Positions 15,973-24,785 of a stretch of 64,000 nt of DNA are shown piece after piece. The DNA comes from Streptomyces rubiginosohelvolus (lineage in GTDB: Bacteria; Actinomycetota; Actinomycetes; Streptomycetales; Streptomycetaceae), in NCBI RefSeq assembly GCF_014649875.1, contig NZ_BMTW01000019.1, positions 1-64,000 on the forward strand, written 5' to 3'. Within the stretch, counting starts at the first letter, position 1. The number at the start of each line of letters is the position of its first letter. Below the pieces are notes generated by a model. It ran no database searches and was not told where the DNA came from. It worked only from the letters and a program-made list of their open reading frames with translations. The position numbers were made by a program, and so were the translations under genes.

Positions 15973-18186
15973 TCAGCCCCGGCTGCCCGTCAGCTGGGCC
16001 ATCATCCGGGTCACCTGCGCCGCCGACGTCCCCAGGCCCGTGGGCCCGCCGAGATGCCAGGGCGCGGCGTGGCCGCCCCGCAGATCCTCTTCGCGGTAGC
16101 GGCGGCAGCCCCGGTGCCAGATCAGGATGCCCGCCAGCCAGTGCTCCAGCTCCCGCACATAGCCCGCCAGGACCTCCCGCGCCTCGGCGTCCAGGCCGAA
16201 GTCGTCGTACAGCACCGGGAGTTCCACCTCGGCGACATGCCGGAACTGTCGCAGCCGCGAGTTCATCAGGTCGTGCACGATCGCCACGCCCGTCGGATAG
16301 TCGACGCCGAAGAAGTTCTGCACGACCAGGGCGCCGTTGTGCACCTCACCCTCGTACTCGATCTCCTTCTGGTACGAGAACAGGTCGTTGAGCAGACACG
16401 CGTAGTCCGCCGCGGCGTTCTCCAGGGAACGCATCGGACCGCTGCGGTAGACCTCCTCCGGAACCTTCCGGCCGTGGCCGAGCCGGCACAGGCTCATCGT
16501 CAGGTCCGAACCGAACGTCGCCCGCCGCATCTCCACGTAGTCCACCGGATCGGGGATGCGGTTCTGCGCCTGGTTCGCCAGCTCCCACAGCCAGCTCTCG
16601 GTCATCGTCTCGATCGCGGTACGGAAGGTGCGCCGCGCGTCCGCATCCATCGGGCCGGCCGTCCTGCGCCACAGGTCGCCCAGGCTCCGCTCCAGCGCGT
16701 TCACCGGCTCCGGCGTTCCCTCGTCGTCCAGCGGCATGAACAGCGACAGCCGGTCGTTCGCCAGCCGCGCCCCCGCCAGGTCCCGGGTCCGCCCGTGCAC
16801 GACCGGGAACCAGTCGTCCCCGTACGTCCCCCAGGCCAGCCAGCCCGACGACAGGTCCAGCTCGTCCGGGGTCGCGTCCGGGTGGATGCCCGCGGCGCAG
16901 AGCGGCAGGTCGATCGCGCGGATCCGCTCCTCGTCCCAGATGTGCGAACCCGGCACACCCGGCTGGGCCTCCAGGATGCCCATCCGCCGTGCCCAGTCGA
17001 CCAGCCGGACGCGCGCCCCCTCCAGGTGGGGGCTCAGCGTGGTGGTGAAGGGCAGATCGAAGTCGGGGAGCAGCGAGGGGCCCACGTGCTGGTACGGCAC
17101 ATGGCTGTGGCTGCGGGCCCGCGCGGTCTCCGAGCGGAGCGTGAGTTTGATGGAGGCGGCCGACATGCCGAAGCCCGGCACGGCCTCGCCCGCGCCGCCG
17201 CCGTTCATGTAGCGGCTGGAGCGCATGTGCCATTCGTGGCCGCCGGACTGCCAGTCCTGGAGCCCCTTGGCGTACGCCAGCACTGCGGCGGTCTGCGCCG
17301 GGTCCAGGGCCTTCTCGGCGCAGAGCGGGCCGAGTTCGGTCAGGGCGGTGTTCTCGAACTGCTGGAGCCGTGAGGTCAGCAGGTCGTTGACGGCTTCGGC
17401 GGCTTCCTGGGTGGAGCAGTCGAGGAACTTCTCCAGCACCAGCACACCGTTGCTGTTCTCCCCCTCGTCCTCCACCTCACGCTGGTAGGAGAAGAGGTCG
17501 TTGCGCAGGTGTACGGCGTCGGAGAAGGCGTCCCGCAGGACCCGCAGCGGCCGGGATGCGGCGACCGAGGCCGGTACCTCCGCGTTCGCCGCGTACTCGA
17601 CCAGGCCCGCGGACCAGGGCGCGCCGCCCACCTTGCGGCGCATCTCGATGTACTCGACCGGGTTCGCGATGCGGCCCTCGTGGATGTTGGCGAGCTCCCA
17701 CAGGGACTCGTTGAGGAGGTTCTCCGTCGACTCCGCGAACCGGGCCCGCCAGTCGTCCGTCATCGCGGGCACGGTACGGGCCCACAGATCGGCGAGTCCC
17801 GCCTCGACGGGATTCTCCGGTTCGGGTGTCGCGGCTCCGCGCTCCATCGGCATGAAGGCGGGCAGCCGGTCCAGATACCGCTTGCCGCCCTCCCGGTCGG
17901 GCGTGCGCTTGAACAGTTCCAGGAAGTGGTCGTCGAAGAAGAAGACCCACACGTACCAGTCGGTGACGAGGCTGAGTGCTTCCGCCGAGCAGTCGGGATG
18001 GGTGTAGGCGCACAGGAGGGCGTAGTCGTGCGCCTCGAGGTCCTTCTCCTCCCAGATGCCGGATCCCTCCAGCATCCCCATGGAACGGGCCCACTCCCGG
18101 GTGTGGGTGCGTGCCGCTTCCACATGAGGGTTGAGCCGGGCCGGATACGGAACATAGAAATCCGGCAGTGAGAAGGGCTGTGCCAT
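15973..18186 (-). CDS. geoA: Geosmin synthase (germacradienol/geosmin synthase)
   Basis: This 737-residue bifunctional terpene cyclase converts farnesyl diphosphate to germacradienol in its N-terminal domain and on to geosmin, with loss of acetone, in its C-terminal domain. The N-terminal half has the Mg-binding motif DDHFLE at residues 85-90 and the second metal motif NDLFSYQREVEDE about 145 residues later. The C-terminal half has the variant aspartate motif DDWFP and NDLFSYQKEIEYE. Length and two-domain layout match known geosmin synthases. No signal peptide is present. The ribosome binding site is weak (AAAGG). The gene is flanked by a strong terminator and by a 136-base upstream gap. It gives the organism its earthy odour and is close to diagnostic for streptomycetes and relatives. 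Confidence 0.97.
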   Translation of the reverse strand: MAQPFSLPDFYVPYPARLNPHVEAARTHTREWARSMGMLEGSGIWEEKDLEAHDYALLCAYTHPDCSAEALSLVTDWYVWVFFFDDHFLELFKRTPDREGGKRYLDRLPAFMPMERGAATPEPENPVEAGLADLWARTVPAMTDDWRARFAESTENLLNESLWELANIHEGRIANPVEYIEMRRKVGGAPWSAGLVEYAANAEVPASVAASRPLRVLRDAFSDAVHLRNDLFSYQREVEDEGENSNGVLVLEKFLDCSTQEAAEAVNDLLTSRLQQFENTALTELGPLCAEKALDPAQTAAVLAYAKGLQDWQSGGHEWHMRSSRYMNGGGAGEAVPGFGMSAASIKLTLRSETARARSHSHVPYQHVGPSLLPDFDLPFTTTLSPHLEGARVRLVDWARRMGILEAQPGVPGSHIWDEERIRAIDLPLCAAGIHPDATPDELDLSSGWLAWGTYGDDWFPVVHGRTRDLAGARLANDRLSLFMPLDDEGTPEPVNALERSLGDLWRRTAGPMDADARRTFRTAIETMTESWLWELANQAQNRIPDPVDYVEMRRATFGSDLTMSLCRLGHGRKVPEEVYRSGPMRSLENAAADYACLLNDLFSYQKEIEYEGEVHNGALVVQNFFGVDYPTGVAIVHDLMNSRLRQFRHVAEVELPVLYDDFGLDAEAREVLAGYVRELEHWLAGILIWHRGCRRYREEDLRGGHAAPWHLGGPTGLGTSAAQVTRMMAQLTGSRG

Positions 18187-18322
18187 GTGCGTCAGGCCTT
18201 TCCAGAAGCCTCCGCGCGGGGACTCGCGCGGACCGGTGGTGTCCGCGCAGCACTACCCTTCGGCCATCCGGGGCACGCACGATGACAATTAGTCACATCA
18301 TCGGCACGTCGGGGGTGTCGGC
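18187..18322 (-). promoter_or_regulatory. geoA upstream region with a short dyad
   Basis: This 136-base gap should hold the geoA promoter. TGAC (18283-18286) and GTCA (18292-18295) form an inverted repeat around AATTA in the only AT-rich part. I cannot assign a regulator; the spacing does not fit a Crp site. Confidence 0.35.
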
Positions 18323-19003
18323 TCAGTAGGCGGAGTCGACGTTGTCGATCGAGCCGTACCGGTCCGCGGCGTAGTTGGCGGCGGCGGTGATGTTGGCGAC
18401 CGGGTCGGTGAGCTTCTTCGGGGTGCCCTTGACGTGGTACGCGTCGAAGGTGGGCTGGATCACCTGGAGGAGACCCTTGGAGGGAATGCCGTTCTGCGCG
18501 TTGATGTCCCAGTCGTTGACGGCGTTCGGGTTGCCGCTGGACTCGCGCATGATGTTGCGGTGCAGCCCCTCGTAGGAGCCGGGGATGTTCTTCTTGTCCA
18601 TGATGTCGAGCGACTCGCGGATCCAGCCGTCGAGGTTGTTCGCGTACTTCTTCGGCGTGACGGCCTTGCGCTCGGTGGAGCGGTTGGCCGCCTGCTTCTC
18701 GGAGCGCTCCTTCTCGGCCGCCTTCTTCGCGGTCGCCTTCTCGGCCAGCGCCTTGGCGGCGGCCTTCTTCGCCGCGGCCTCCTTGGCGGCGTTCTCCTTC
18801 GCGGCCTTCTCGGCCGCGTCCTTCGCCGTGGGGACGCCCGCGGCGGCGACCGGCTCCACGGAGACGGAGGACCGGGTCGAGGTGGTCTGCGCTTCGCTCG
18901 GGCCGCCGGTGGCGGTTATGGCGGTGACGGAACCGGCCGCGACGAGCACGGCGGTGGCGATCTTGTGCGAGCGGGTGATGCGCAGGGTGGAGATGCGGGG
19001 CAT
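18323..19003 (-). CDS. Secreted SLT-domain lytic transglycosylase-like protein
   Basis: This 226-residue protein has a basic N-terminus and a hydrophobic segment (residues 14-33) typical of a signal peptide. A long alanine-lysine-glutamate stretch (about 60-115) follows, probably an extended or helical linker that could bind the anionic wall. The C-terminal SLT domain has the catalytic glutamate at about 154 in RESSGNPNAVND and the segment GLLQVIQPTF, which are standard transglycosylase motifs. It would cleave peptidoglycan between N-acetylmuramate and N-acetylglucosamine. AGGAAGAG precedes ATG 19003. It lies upstream of geoA on the same strand but is probably independent. Its long 5' region is discussed separately. 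Confidence 0.9.
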   Translation of the reverse strand: MPRISTLRITRSHKIATAVLVAAGSVTAITATGGPSEAQTTSTRSSVSVEPVAAAGVPTAKDAAEKAAKENAAKEAAAKKAAAKALAEKATAKKAAEKERSEKQAANRSTERKAVTPKKYANNLDGWIRESLDIMDKKNIPGSYEGLHRNIMRESSGNPNAVNDWDINAQNGIPSKGLLQVIQPTFDAYHVKGTPKKLTDPVANITAAANYAADRYGSIDNVDSAY

Positions 19004-19350
19004 GCGTGAGCTCTTCCTATGGGGGACGGGCTTCGCGGCCTTCGCGCCGCGTCGGCGGGTACCGGACCGTCCGGGCCGCGGTCGCCGGTGGGCGATCGAC
19101 GCGGACTCGAACTCGGTGCCTGCCGGGATCCATGGTTAGCGGGCACCGACATAGGAAGCAATGACCGCCTTTACTACGCTTCATCGTGAGATGCCAATTT
19201 ATGAGCCATATGGGCGGTTCGTTACGCCGGACGGGAGGGCTCACGCCTACTACCGCACGTCGTAGGTGACGTGGGTCTCGTGGCGGGCCTCACCCGTGAG
19301 GGACCCCGGAACGGCACAGGGTCAGCGCTCGGTCACCGAACGCAGAACAG

Positions 19351-19392
19351 CGCGCTGCGGGACCGGTGTGTCGGCACCGGTCCCGCAACGCG
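19351..19392. terminator. Strong hairpin terminator downstream of the APH-like gene
   Basis: A 13-bp perfect stem (19356-19368 with 19375-19387) closes a 6-base loop, and four more pairs (19351-19354 with 19389-19392) extend it past a mismatch. It is about 87 bases beyond the stop of the leftward APH-like gene. Confidence 0.75.
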
Positions 19393-19401
19393 CTTCTTCT
19401 T

Positions 19402-19427
19402 CACAGTGGTCTGGTCACTGTGGTTTT
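19402..19427 (+). terminator. Second hairpin with T-tract
   Basis: CACAGTG (19402-19408) pairs with CACTGTG (19416-19422) and is followed by GTTTT. The T-run suggests termination of rightward transcription, although no rightward gene ends nearby; it may stop read-through. Confidence 0.55.
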
Positions 19428-19478
19428 CGATCGGCGGGCCCTGCCCCGCCCTCTTGTCCGGCTCGGCGTCGTCCCGCC

Positions 19479-20615
19479 TCAGCGGGTACCGACCGCCGCC
19501 CGCACCGCCCTCCGCGCCATCGCGCAGTCGTCGTGCAGCCTCCGCAGCAGCAGCCGCTGCTCCTCACCCGAGGAGAGCGCGCCTGGGCGGTCCGCTCCCG
19601 CACCCACCGCGGGCGCCTCCCGCATGGTGCGCTGCACCGCCGTCTCGTAGTTCCGGATCTCGCGGGTCAGCACCAGCATCAGGTTCACCAGGAACGCGTC
19701 CCGCGCGGCCGGGCCCCTGGCCTGGGCCAGCTGACTGATCTGGCGGCGCGCCACCGGGGCGTCACCGAGCACCGCCCACAGCGTCGCCAGGTCGTACCCC
19801 GGGAGATACCAGCCGGCGTGCTCCCAGTCGACGAGCACCGGTCCGGTCGGCGACAGCAGGATGTTGGAGAGCAGGGCGTCCCCGTGACAGAACTGCCCCA
19901 TGCCCTGCCGGCCGCCCGCGTGGGCCAGACCGTGCAGCAGCTTCTGCAGGTCGCCGAGGTCACGGTCGGTGAAGAGACCGAGCTCGTGGTAGCGGGCGAT
20001 CCGCGAGGCGTAGTCGAGGGGCGCCTCGAACAGTCCGGGCGGCGGGCGCCAGGCGTTCACCCGGGCGATCGCGCCCAGGGCGGCGCGGATGTCGGCCCGC
20101 GGCGGCGCCTCCGCCGGGTGCCGGGTGAGGGCGGCGACCCGGCCGGGCATCCGCTCGATCACCAGCGTGCAGTTCTCCGGATCCGCCGCGATCAGCCGGG
20201 GCACCCGAACCGGGGGCCGGTGCCGGACGAACGCGCGGTACGCCGCTATTTCGTGCCGGAACCGCTCGGTCCACGCCGGCGAGTGGTCCAGTAAACACTT
20301 CGCCACGGCGGTCGCCCGCCCGGTCGTTCCGACGATCAGGACCGAACGGCCGCTGCGGCGGAGCACCTGGACCGGGTTGAACTCGGGGCAGATACGCTGC
20401 ACGGAGGCGATGGCCATCCGCACCTGCGCGCCCTGCGGCCCGGACAGGTCGATCCTTCCGCTGAGCGGTCCGGCGCCCGGCCCCTGGGCCCGTCGGGCCC
20501 GGCCCGGACCCTGCACCGGTGCGCCGGCGTGAGGAGCGAGATAGGGCCCGCCGCCCGCGCCCATCGGGCGGAGCGGACGGGGCGGGGCGGACACGGAGGA
20601 CGATGCTGTGTACAT
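19479..20615 (-). CDS. Aminoglycoside-phosphotransferase-fold kinase-like protein
   Basis: This 378-residue protein has an N-terminal proline/glycine-rich stretch of about 60 residues, then an APH/choline-kinase fold. The catalytic loop HGDALLSN matches the HxDxxxxN pattern, and the metal-binding motif VDWEHAG follows. Such proteins phosphorylate small molecules; many Streptomyces copies are orphans with no resistance role. I start at ATG 20615 (MYTASSS); the frame is open further but without a good start. It is divergent from the NsdA-like regulator with a 198-base gap. The substrate is unknown and I see nothing linking it to an antibiotic cluster. Confidence 0.82.
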   Translation of the reverse strand: MYTASSSVSAPPRPLRPMGAGGGPYLAPHAGAPVQGPGRARRAQGPGAGPLSGRIDLSGPQGAQVRMAIASVQRICPEFNPVQVLRRSGRSVLIVGTTGRATAVAKCLLDHSPAWTERFRHEIAAYRAFVRHRPPVRVPRLIAADPENCTLVIERMPGRVAALTRHPAEAPPRADIRAALGAIARVNAWRPPPGLFEAPLDYASRIARYHELGLFTDRDLGDLQKLLHGLAHAGGRQGMGQFCHGDALLSNILLSPTGPVLVDWEHAGWYLPGYDLATLWAVLGDAPVARRQISQLAQARGPAARDAFLVNLMLVLTREIRNYETAVQRTMREAPAVGAGADRPGALSSGEEQRLLLRRLHDDCAMARRAVRAAVGTR

Positions 20616-20813
20616 GGGCGAGACAGATCCCTTCGTGCGCCGACAAGGTACGTGCGCCAACCCGGCCGACGGCCGTTCGGCACCCTGGGGAGTACCTAGG
20701 GCTGCCGGGCGGGGTGGCGCACTCCTACCTGACAACGGGTCACGGGTGGCAGACCATCTGGCGGACCCTGGCGAACCCTGGCGAATAGTCACAGCGCATC
20801 TGACAGGGGGTTA

Positions 20814-22334
20814 GTGTCAAGTCAGCCGAGAACCTGGGGGCTTGAAGTGACCGGAGAACCCAACACCCGTCTCAGCGACCTGTTCGGCCTGGCCGGCTGG
20901 TCCAAGGGCGAACTCGCGAGAATGGTGAACCGGCAGGCGGCGGCCATGGGCCACCCGCAGCTGGCCACCGACACCTCGCGCGTCAGGCGCTGGATCGACA
21001 TGGGGGAGTCCCCCCGTGATCCCGTGCCCGAAGTGCTGGCAGCTCTGTTCACCGAGCGGCTCGGCCGTGTCGTGACCATCGAGGACCTCGGGTTCGGCCG
21101 ACGCGGGCGTGTGGGGAAACGGCGTGACTCCGGGACGGAACACAATCCCGATCAACTGCCGTGGGCGCCCGAGCGGACGGCAGCGGTCCTCACCGAATTC
21201 ACGGGAATGGACCTCATGCTCAACCGACGCGGCTTGGTGGGTGCGGGCGCCGCGCTCGCCGCCGGCTCAACCATCGCCGGCCCCATGTACGACTGGCTGC
21301 ACAGCGACCCCGCTCTGGCGGCCGACGCGCCACGGACCAACGATCCCCTGCACGCCGATCCCGCCGGTTTCGACCGGTACGAAGCCGCGCCGGTCGGCTC
21401 CGAGGAGATCGAGGCGCTGGAGCACTCGGTCGAGGTCTTCCGCGCCTGGGACGCGTCCCGGGGCGGCGGACTCCAGCGCAAGGCGGTCGTGGGCCAGCTC
21501 AACGAGGTGGGCGGCATGCTCGCCTACCGCCACCCCGACCATCTCCAGCGCCGCCTGTGGGGCGTCGCCGCCAACCTCGCCGTCCTGGCGGGCTGGATGT
21601 CCCACGACGTCGGCCTCGAACCCACCGCCCAGAAGTACTTCGTCATCGCCGCCCACGCGGCCCGCGAGGGCGGCGACCGGCCGCGCGCCGGAGAGGCGCT
21701 CTCCCGGGCGGCACGCCAGATGGTGCACCTGGGCCGCCCCGACGACGCGCTCGACCTGATGAAGCTCGCCAAATCCGGCTCCGGCGACGAGACCCTGCCC
21801 CGTACGCAGGCGATGCTCCGCACCATCGAGGCCTGGGCACAGGCGTCGATGGGGCGCGGCCAGGCCATGCGGCGCACCCTCGGCGAGGCCGAGGAGCTGT
21901 TCGTCTCGGACAAGAGCGATGTGCCGCCGCCCAGTTGGATGCAGATGTTCGACGAGGCCGATATGCACGGCATGCAGGCGCTCGCCTTCCGTACGCTGGC
22001 CGAGCACGACCCGGGAGCGGCGATCATCGCCCAACGCCACGCCAAGCAGGCGCTGGAGCTGCGCATAAACGGTCGCCAGCGGTCCAAGATCTTCGACTAC
22101 ATCTCGCTGGCCTCCGCCTGCTTCATCGCCAACGACCCGGAACAGGCCGACCGTTACGCCCGGCTCGCGCTGGTGTCGATGGGGGAGACCTCCTCGCACC
22201 GCACCTGGGACCGGCTCCGCGAGATGTACCGGCTCACCGGTCAGTTCGCCGGATACGCGGGCATCCAGGATCTGCGCGAGGAGATCGAACTGTCGCTGCC
22301 GAGCCAGAAGAAGGCCAGGGGCACGCAGATCTGA
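20814..22334 (+). CDS. NsdA-family regulator (N-terminal HTH-like domain plus TPR-type repeats)
   Basis: This 506-residue protein resembles NsdA, a negative regulator of sporulation and antibiotic production in Streptomyces coelicolor. Shared stretches include GWSKGELARMVNRQA, DTSRVRRWIDMGE, DLMLNRRGLVGAGAALAAG, RKAVVGQLNEVG, AGWMSHDVGLEPTAQKYF and RTQAMLRTIEAWAQASMG. The N-terminus (about 15-90) looks like an XRE-type DNA-binding region and the rest is helical TPR-like repeats. I judge it a paralogue rather than NsdA itself. The GTG at 20814 has AGGGGG 5-6 bases upstream; GTG 20847 (VTGEPNTRL) is a serious alternative, with GGGGG before it. An imperfectly placed dyad TGACA-N9-TGTCA (20801-20819) overlaps the start and might be autoregulatory. 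Confidence 0.83.
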   Translation: MSSQPRTWGLEVTGEPNTRLSDLFGLAGWSKGELARMVNRQAAAMGHPQLATDTSRVRRWIDMGESPRDPVPEVLAALFTERLGRVVTIEDLGFGRRGRVGKRRDSGTEHNPDQLPWAPERTAAVLTEFTGMDLMLNRRGLVGAGAALAAGSTIAGPMYDWLHSDPALAADAPRTNDPLHADPAGFDRYEAAPVGSEEIEALEHSVEVFRAWDASRGGGLQRKAVVGQLNEVGGMLAYRHPDHLQRRLWGVAANLAVLAGWMSHDVGLEPTAQKYFVIAAHAAREGGDRPRAGEALSRAARQMVHLGRPDDALDLMKLAKSGSGDETLPRTQAMLRTIEAWAQASMGRGQAMRRTLGEAEELFVSDKSDVPPPSWMQMFDEADMHGMQALAFRTLAEHDPGAAIIAQRHAKQALELRINGRQRSKIFDYISLASACFIANDPEQADRYARLALVSMGETSSHRTWDRLREMYRLTGQFAGYAGIQDLREEIELSLPSQKKARGTQI

Positions 22335-22465
22335 ACCGGCCCCGCCGCGCCGCTCGTCGCTCCTTCACACCCTGATACGTCCGTGCCCCCGCACACAGCG
22401 TGTGCTCCTTGAGGCACTGACACAGGGCGCACGCCTGCACGCGCTGACGCGCAGTCCGCGTTCCC

Positions 22466-23896
22466 TCACGCCCCGATGCGGGCGACCAGCACGCACGCGT
22501 CGTCCAGGCGCTCGGTCCCGCCGAACTCCTCGACGACGCACCGGACGCACTCCTGTGCCGTACGGGCCTCTGCGAACCGGGGGGCGAGGGCGAGCAGTGC
22601 CTCCGGGCCCGCACCCCGGTCGCCGCGTCGGGTCAGCCCGTCGGTGTGCAGGACGAGTACGTCGCCGGGGAACAGCCGTACCTCGTCCTGCTCGAACACG
22701 GCCTGGGGCGCGGCGCCGAGCAGTATCCCGTCCGGCGGAGGCAGCAGCCGTCCCGTACCGCCGCGGAAGAGGACCGGCGGGGGGTGACCTGCCTGCGCCC
22801 AGGAGAGAACGGAGGTTTCGGGGTCGAAGCGGCAGCACAGGGCACTGCCCAGCGCCGGCTGTATCGACGTCTCCAGCACCTGGTTGAGGTGCCCCATCAG
22901 CGCGCCCGGCTCGATGCCGGCGACGGCCATGCCACGCAGCGCGCCCAGCAGCATCGCCATCGCCGAGGTGGCGGGGATGCCGTGCCCGGTGAGGTCGCCG
23001 ACGGTGAGGAGGGTGCGTCCGTCCGGCAGCTCCATCGCGTCGTACCAGTCGCCGCCGATGAGCCCGCTCGACGCGGAGGGGAGGTAGTGCGCGGCGATGT
23101 CCAGGGCGCCGGGGCCCTGCGGCGGGAGGCGCAGCGATCCGCGCCACGGCGGCAGGACGGTCTCCTGGAGCTCCACGGCCATGCGGTGCTCGGTGCGCTC
23201 GATGTGCTCCTCGCGCTGTACCGACGCGCGGCTCCTGGTCACGGCCTGCTCGCTGCGGCGCAGCTCGCTGACGTCCCGCAGGACCGCCCACATGGAGGCG
23301 GTGCAGCCCTCGGCGTCGAGGACCGGCTCGCCCGTCATGTGCAGAGTGCGCGTGCCGCCGTCGGGACGCACGATGCGGAACTCGCCGTCCATCGGCCGGC
23401 CGTCGACCAGGCAGCCCGTCACCATCGCGGTGAGCACCGGCTGGTCCTCGGGCAGCAGCACGGACGGCAGGTCGTCCAGGGAGAGGGGGGTGGAGTCGAG
23501 CGGCCGGCCGAAGATCTCGTACAGCTCCTCGGACCAGCTGGACTCGTCGGTGAGGAGGTTCCACTCGGCGCTGCCCACCCGGCTCAGCAGGGAACCGGCC
23601 CGCGGGTCCTCCGGCGCCTCCTCGCCCTCGGGGGCGGAGGCGCCGGAAGGCGGGCCCGGCAGACCCGCCCTGAGCTGGCCCAGGTGCTCGCCGAGAGTGT
23701 CCAGGTGGTGCACGGCCAGTTCGCACAGGGCGCGCTGCCAGCGCAGCTGCGGGTCGTCCTCGTCGAACATGGCGGCGTCCCGCCGCACGGCATCCACGTC
23801 CCCGCGCAGCCGGCGCGTCCGGTCGATCAGGTCGTCGACGGCGTCGTGCGGGGGAAGTTGTGGTGCGGGGCGGTCCGCGAAGAGGGGGGACGGCAT
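22466..23896 (-). CDS. PAS-domain SpoIIE-type protein phosphatase
   Basis: This 476-residue protein has an N-terminal helical region (1-100), a PAS domain (about 105-215, with EFRIVRPDGGTRTLHMTGEP and WAVLRDVSELRR), a linker helix and a C-terminal PPM/SpoIIE phosphatase (about 245-475). Metal-binding aspartates are visible in GLIGGDWYDAMELPDGR, VGDLTGHG and DDACVLVARI. Such proteins dephosphorylate anti-anti-sigma factors and so switch on stress or developmental sigma factors; the PAS domain would sense a ligand. There are no membrane segments, so it is cytoplasmic. GGAG precedes ATG 23896 by 7 bases. A perfect 14-base palindrome lies 117 bases upstream. It converges with the NsdA-like gene. 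Confidence 0.9.
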   Translation of the reverse strand: MPSPLFADRPAPQLPPHDAVDDLIDRTRRLRGDVDAVRRDAAMFDEDDPQLRWQRALCELAVHHLDTLGEHLGQLRAGLPGPPSGASAPEGEEAPEDPRAGSLLSRVGSAEWNLLTDESSWSEELYEIFGRPLDSTPLSLDDLPSVLLPEDQPVLTAMVTGCLVDGRPMDGEFRIVRPDGGTRTLHMTGEPVLDAEGCTASMWAVLRDVSELRRSEQAVTRSRASVQREEHIERTEHRMAVELQETVLPPWRGSLRLPPQGPGALDIAAHYLPSASSGLIGGDWYDAMELPDGRTLLTVGDLTGHGIPATSAMAMLLGALRGMAVAGIEPGALMGHLNQVLETSIQPALGSALCCRFDPETSVLSWAQAGHPPPVLFRGGTGRLLPPPDGILLGAAPQAVFEQDEVRLFPGDVLVLHTDGLTRRGDRGAGPEALLALAPRFAEARTAQECVRCVVEEFGGTERLDDACVLVARIGA

Positions 23897-24012
23897 CTCG
23901 TACTCCGTTACAGGCGCGGCCTAGCCGGTTCTGAAGGGTGGACCGCTACCGACTGTCGCACAGGCCGCGGCGGGCCGTAAGGGATTCGGCAACACTCGAT
24001 GCGTAGTTGCTT

Positions 24013-24026
24013 CTGGCATATGCCAG
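24013..24026. promoter_or_regulatory. Perfect 14-base palindrome, unknown regulator
   Basis: CTGGCATATGCCAG is a perfect palindrome in the 285-base gap between the phosphatase (leftward) and rpmG (rightward). It is AT-centred in a GC-rich genome, which suggests a protein-binding site. I cannot name the regulator or say which gene it controls. Confidence 0.45.
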
Positions 24027-24145
24027 CGGCTGTCCAGTACGGCGACTATCCGAACAGGCTTGCGTGCAGGGCGAGTTGGCTGCGGCATCTCGGGGTGCGG
24101 AGGTGCGGGAATGCCGAGCGGGCGGCCCGCGTTACCCGACCAGAA

Positions 24146-24160
24146 CGAAAACGAATCCCA
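24146..24160 (+). promoter_or_regulatory. Possible Zur box upstream of rpmG-rpmE
   Basis: CGAAAACGAATCCCA matches about 10 of 15 positions of the Streptomyces Zur box TGAAAATGATTTTCA. It lies 21-36 bases upstream of the rpmG start, where the zinc repressor would act. The match is weak on the right arm, but zinc-free L33/L31 pairs are known Zur targets. Confidence 0.4.
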
Positions 24161-24181
24161 TTACCGATACGGGAGGCGCCC

Positions 24182-24346
24182 ATGGCACGCAGCGAGACCA
24201 GGCCCGTCGTCACTCTCCGGTCCACCGCCGGAACGGGCCGCAGCTATGTGACCCGCAAGAGCCGCCGCAACGACCCGGACCGGCTGGAGCTCCGCAAGTT
24301 CGACTCCGCCGTCGGCCGCCACGTCCTGTTCCGCGAGGTCCGCTGA
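24182..24346 (+). CDS. rpmG: 50S ribosomal protein L33, cysteine-free (zinc-independent) form
   Basis: This 54-residue protein has the L33 pattern: RPVVTLRSTAGTGRSYVTRK, RRNDPDRLELRKFD and a C-terminal HVLFREVR. It has no cysteines, so it is the C-minus paralogue that replaces the zinc-ribbon L33 when zinc is scarce. GGGAGG lies 6 bases before ATG 24182. It is followed 64 bases later by the cysteine-poor L31 gene; in S. coelicolor such pairs are repressed by Zur. The protein sits in the large ribosomal subunit near the E site. Confidence 0.93.
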   Translation: MARSETRPVVTLRSTAGTGRSYVTRKSRRNDPDRLELRKFDSAVGRHVLFREVR

Positions 24347-24410
24347 CCATCCGGAAAAGGCACGTCACTCTGTACGCCACCGCAGTGCGCGGTGAGGAAG
24401 GAACGCATCG

Positions 24411-24671
24411 ATGAAGCCCCGTATCCACCCCGCGTCCCGTCCCGTGGTCTTCCGCGACCGCGCGGCCGACGTCGCCTTCCTGATCCGCTCGACCGCCGAC
24501 TCCGCCGAGCGCGTGGAGTGGCAGGACGGCAACACCTACCCCGTCATCGACGTGGAGACCTCGTCGGCCAGCCACCCGTTCTACACCGGCGGCACCCAGG
24601 TGCTCGACACGGCGGGCCGCGTCGAGCAGTTCCGCCGCCGCTACGGCACCGGCGAGCTGTCCGGAAGCTGA
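24411..24671 (+). CDS. rpmE2: 50S ribosomal protein L31 type B (zinc-independent)
   Basis: This 86-residue protein has type B L31 features: MKPRIHPASRPVVFRD at the start, SSASHPFYTGGTQ in the middle and VEQFRRRYG at the end. It lacks the CxxC zinc motif of type A L31, so it is the zinc-sparing form used under zinc limitation. AAGGAA precedes ATG 24411. It shares direction and probably the transcript with rpmG just upstream. L31 bridges the ribosomal subunits. Confidence 0.94.
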   Translation: MKPRIHPASRPVVFRDRAADVAFLIRSTADSAERVEWQDGNTYPVIDVETSSASHPFYTGGTQVLDTAGRVEQFRRRYGTGELSGS

Positions 24672-24785
24672 CCGAACGTGGCCTGACCTGGGGGAGATCC
24701 GGGAATACCGTGCCGTGGATCACATCCGCGGGGGCGGATTCCCGGGAACGCCCCGGGATGGTTTATCGTTCATCTATACGTGGGT

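Larger units (their letters stand above)
19004..19478. other. 475-base intergenic region with terminators and long leader
   Basis: No coding frame here looks real. The right part holds two hairpins (annotated separately). The left part, 19004-19260, is the 5' region of the SLT gene; 19160-19220 is unusually AT-rich for this genome and should contain the promoter. Many Streptomyces cell-wall hydrolase genes carry a c-di-AMP (ydaO) riboswitch here, but I could not find its conserved core. Confidence 0.5.

Noticed and set aside
18283..18295. Crp-like site at the geoA promoter
   Set aside because: The dyad spacing (TGAC-N5-GTCA) does not fit the GTG-N6-CAC Crp pattern, so only an unassigned dyad is reported.
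19095..19150. tRNA-like T-arm pattern (GAGTTCGAGTCC on the minus strand)
   Set aside because: No acceptor stem, D arm or anticodon arm can be built around it.
19004..19260. Possible ydaO/c-di-AMP riboswitch in front of the SLT gene
   Set aside because: Wall hydrolase genes in Streptomyces often have one, but I could not find the conserved core or its GGGGTGAAT-type element here.
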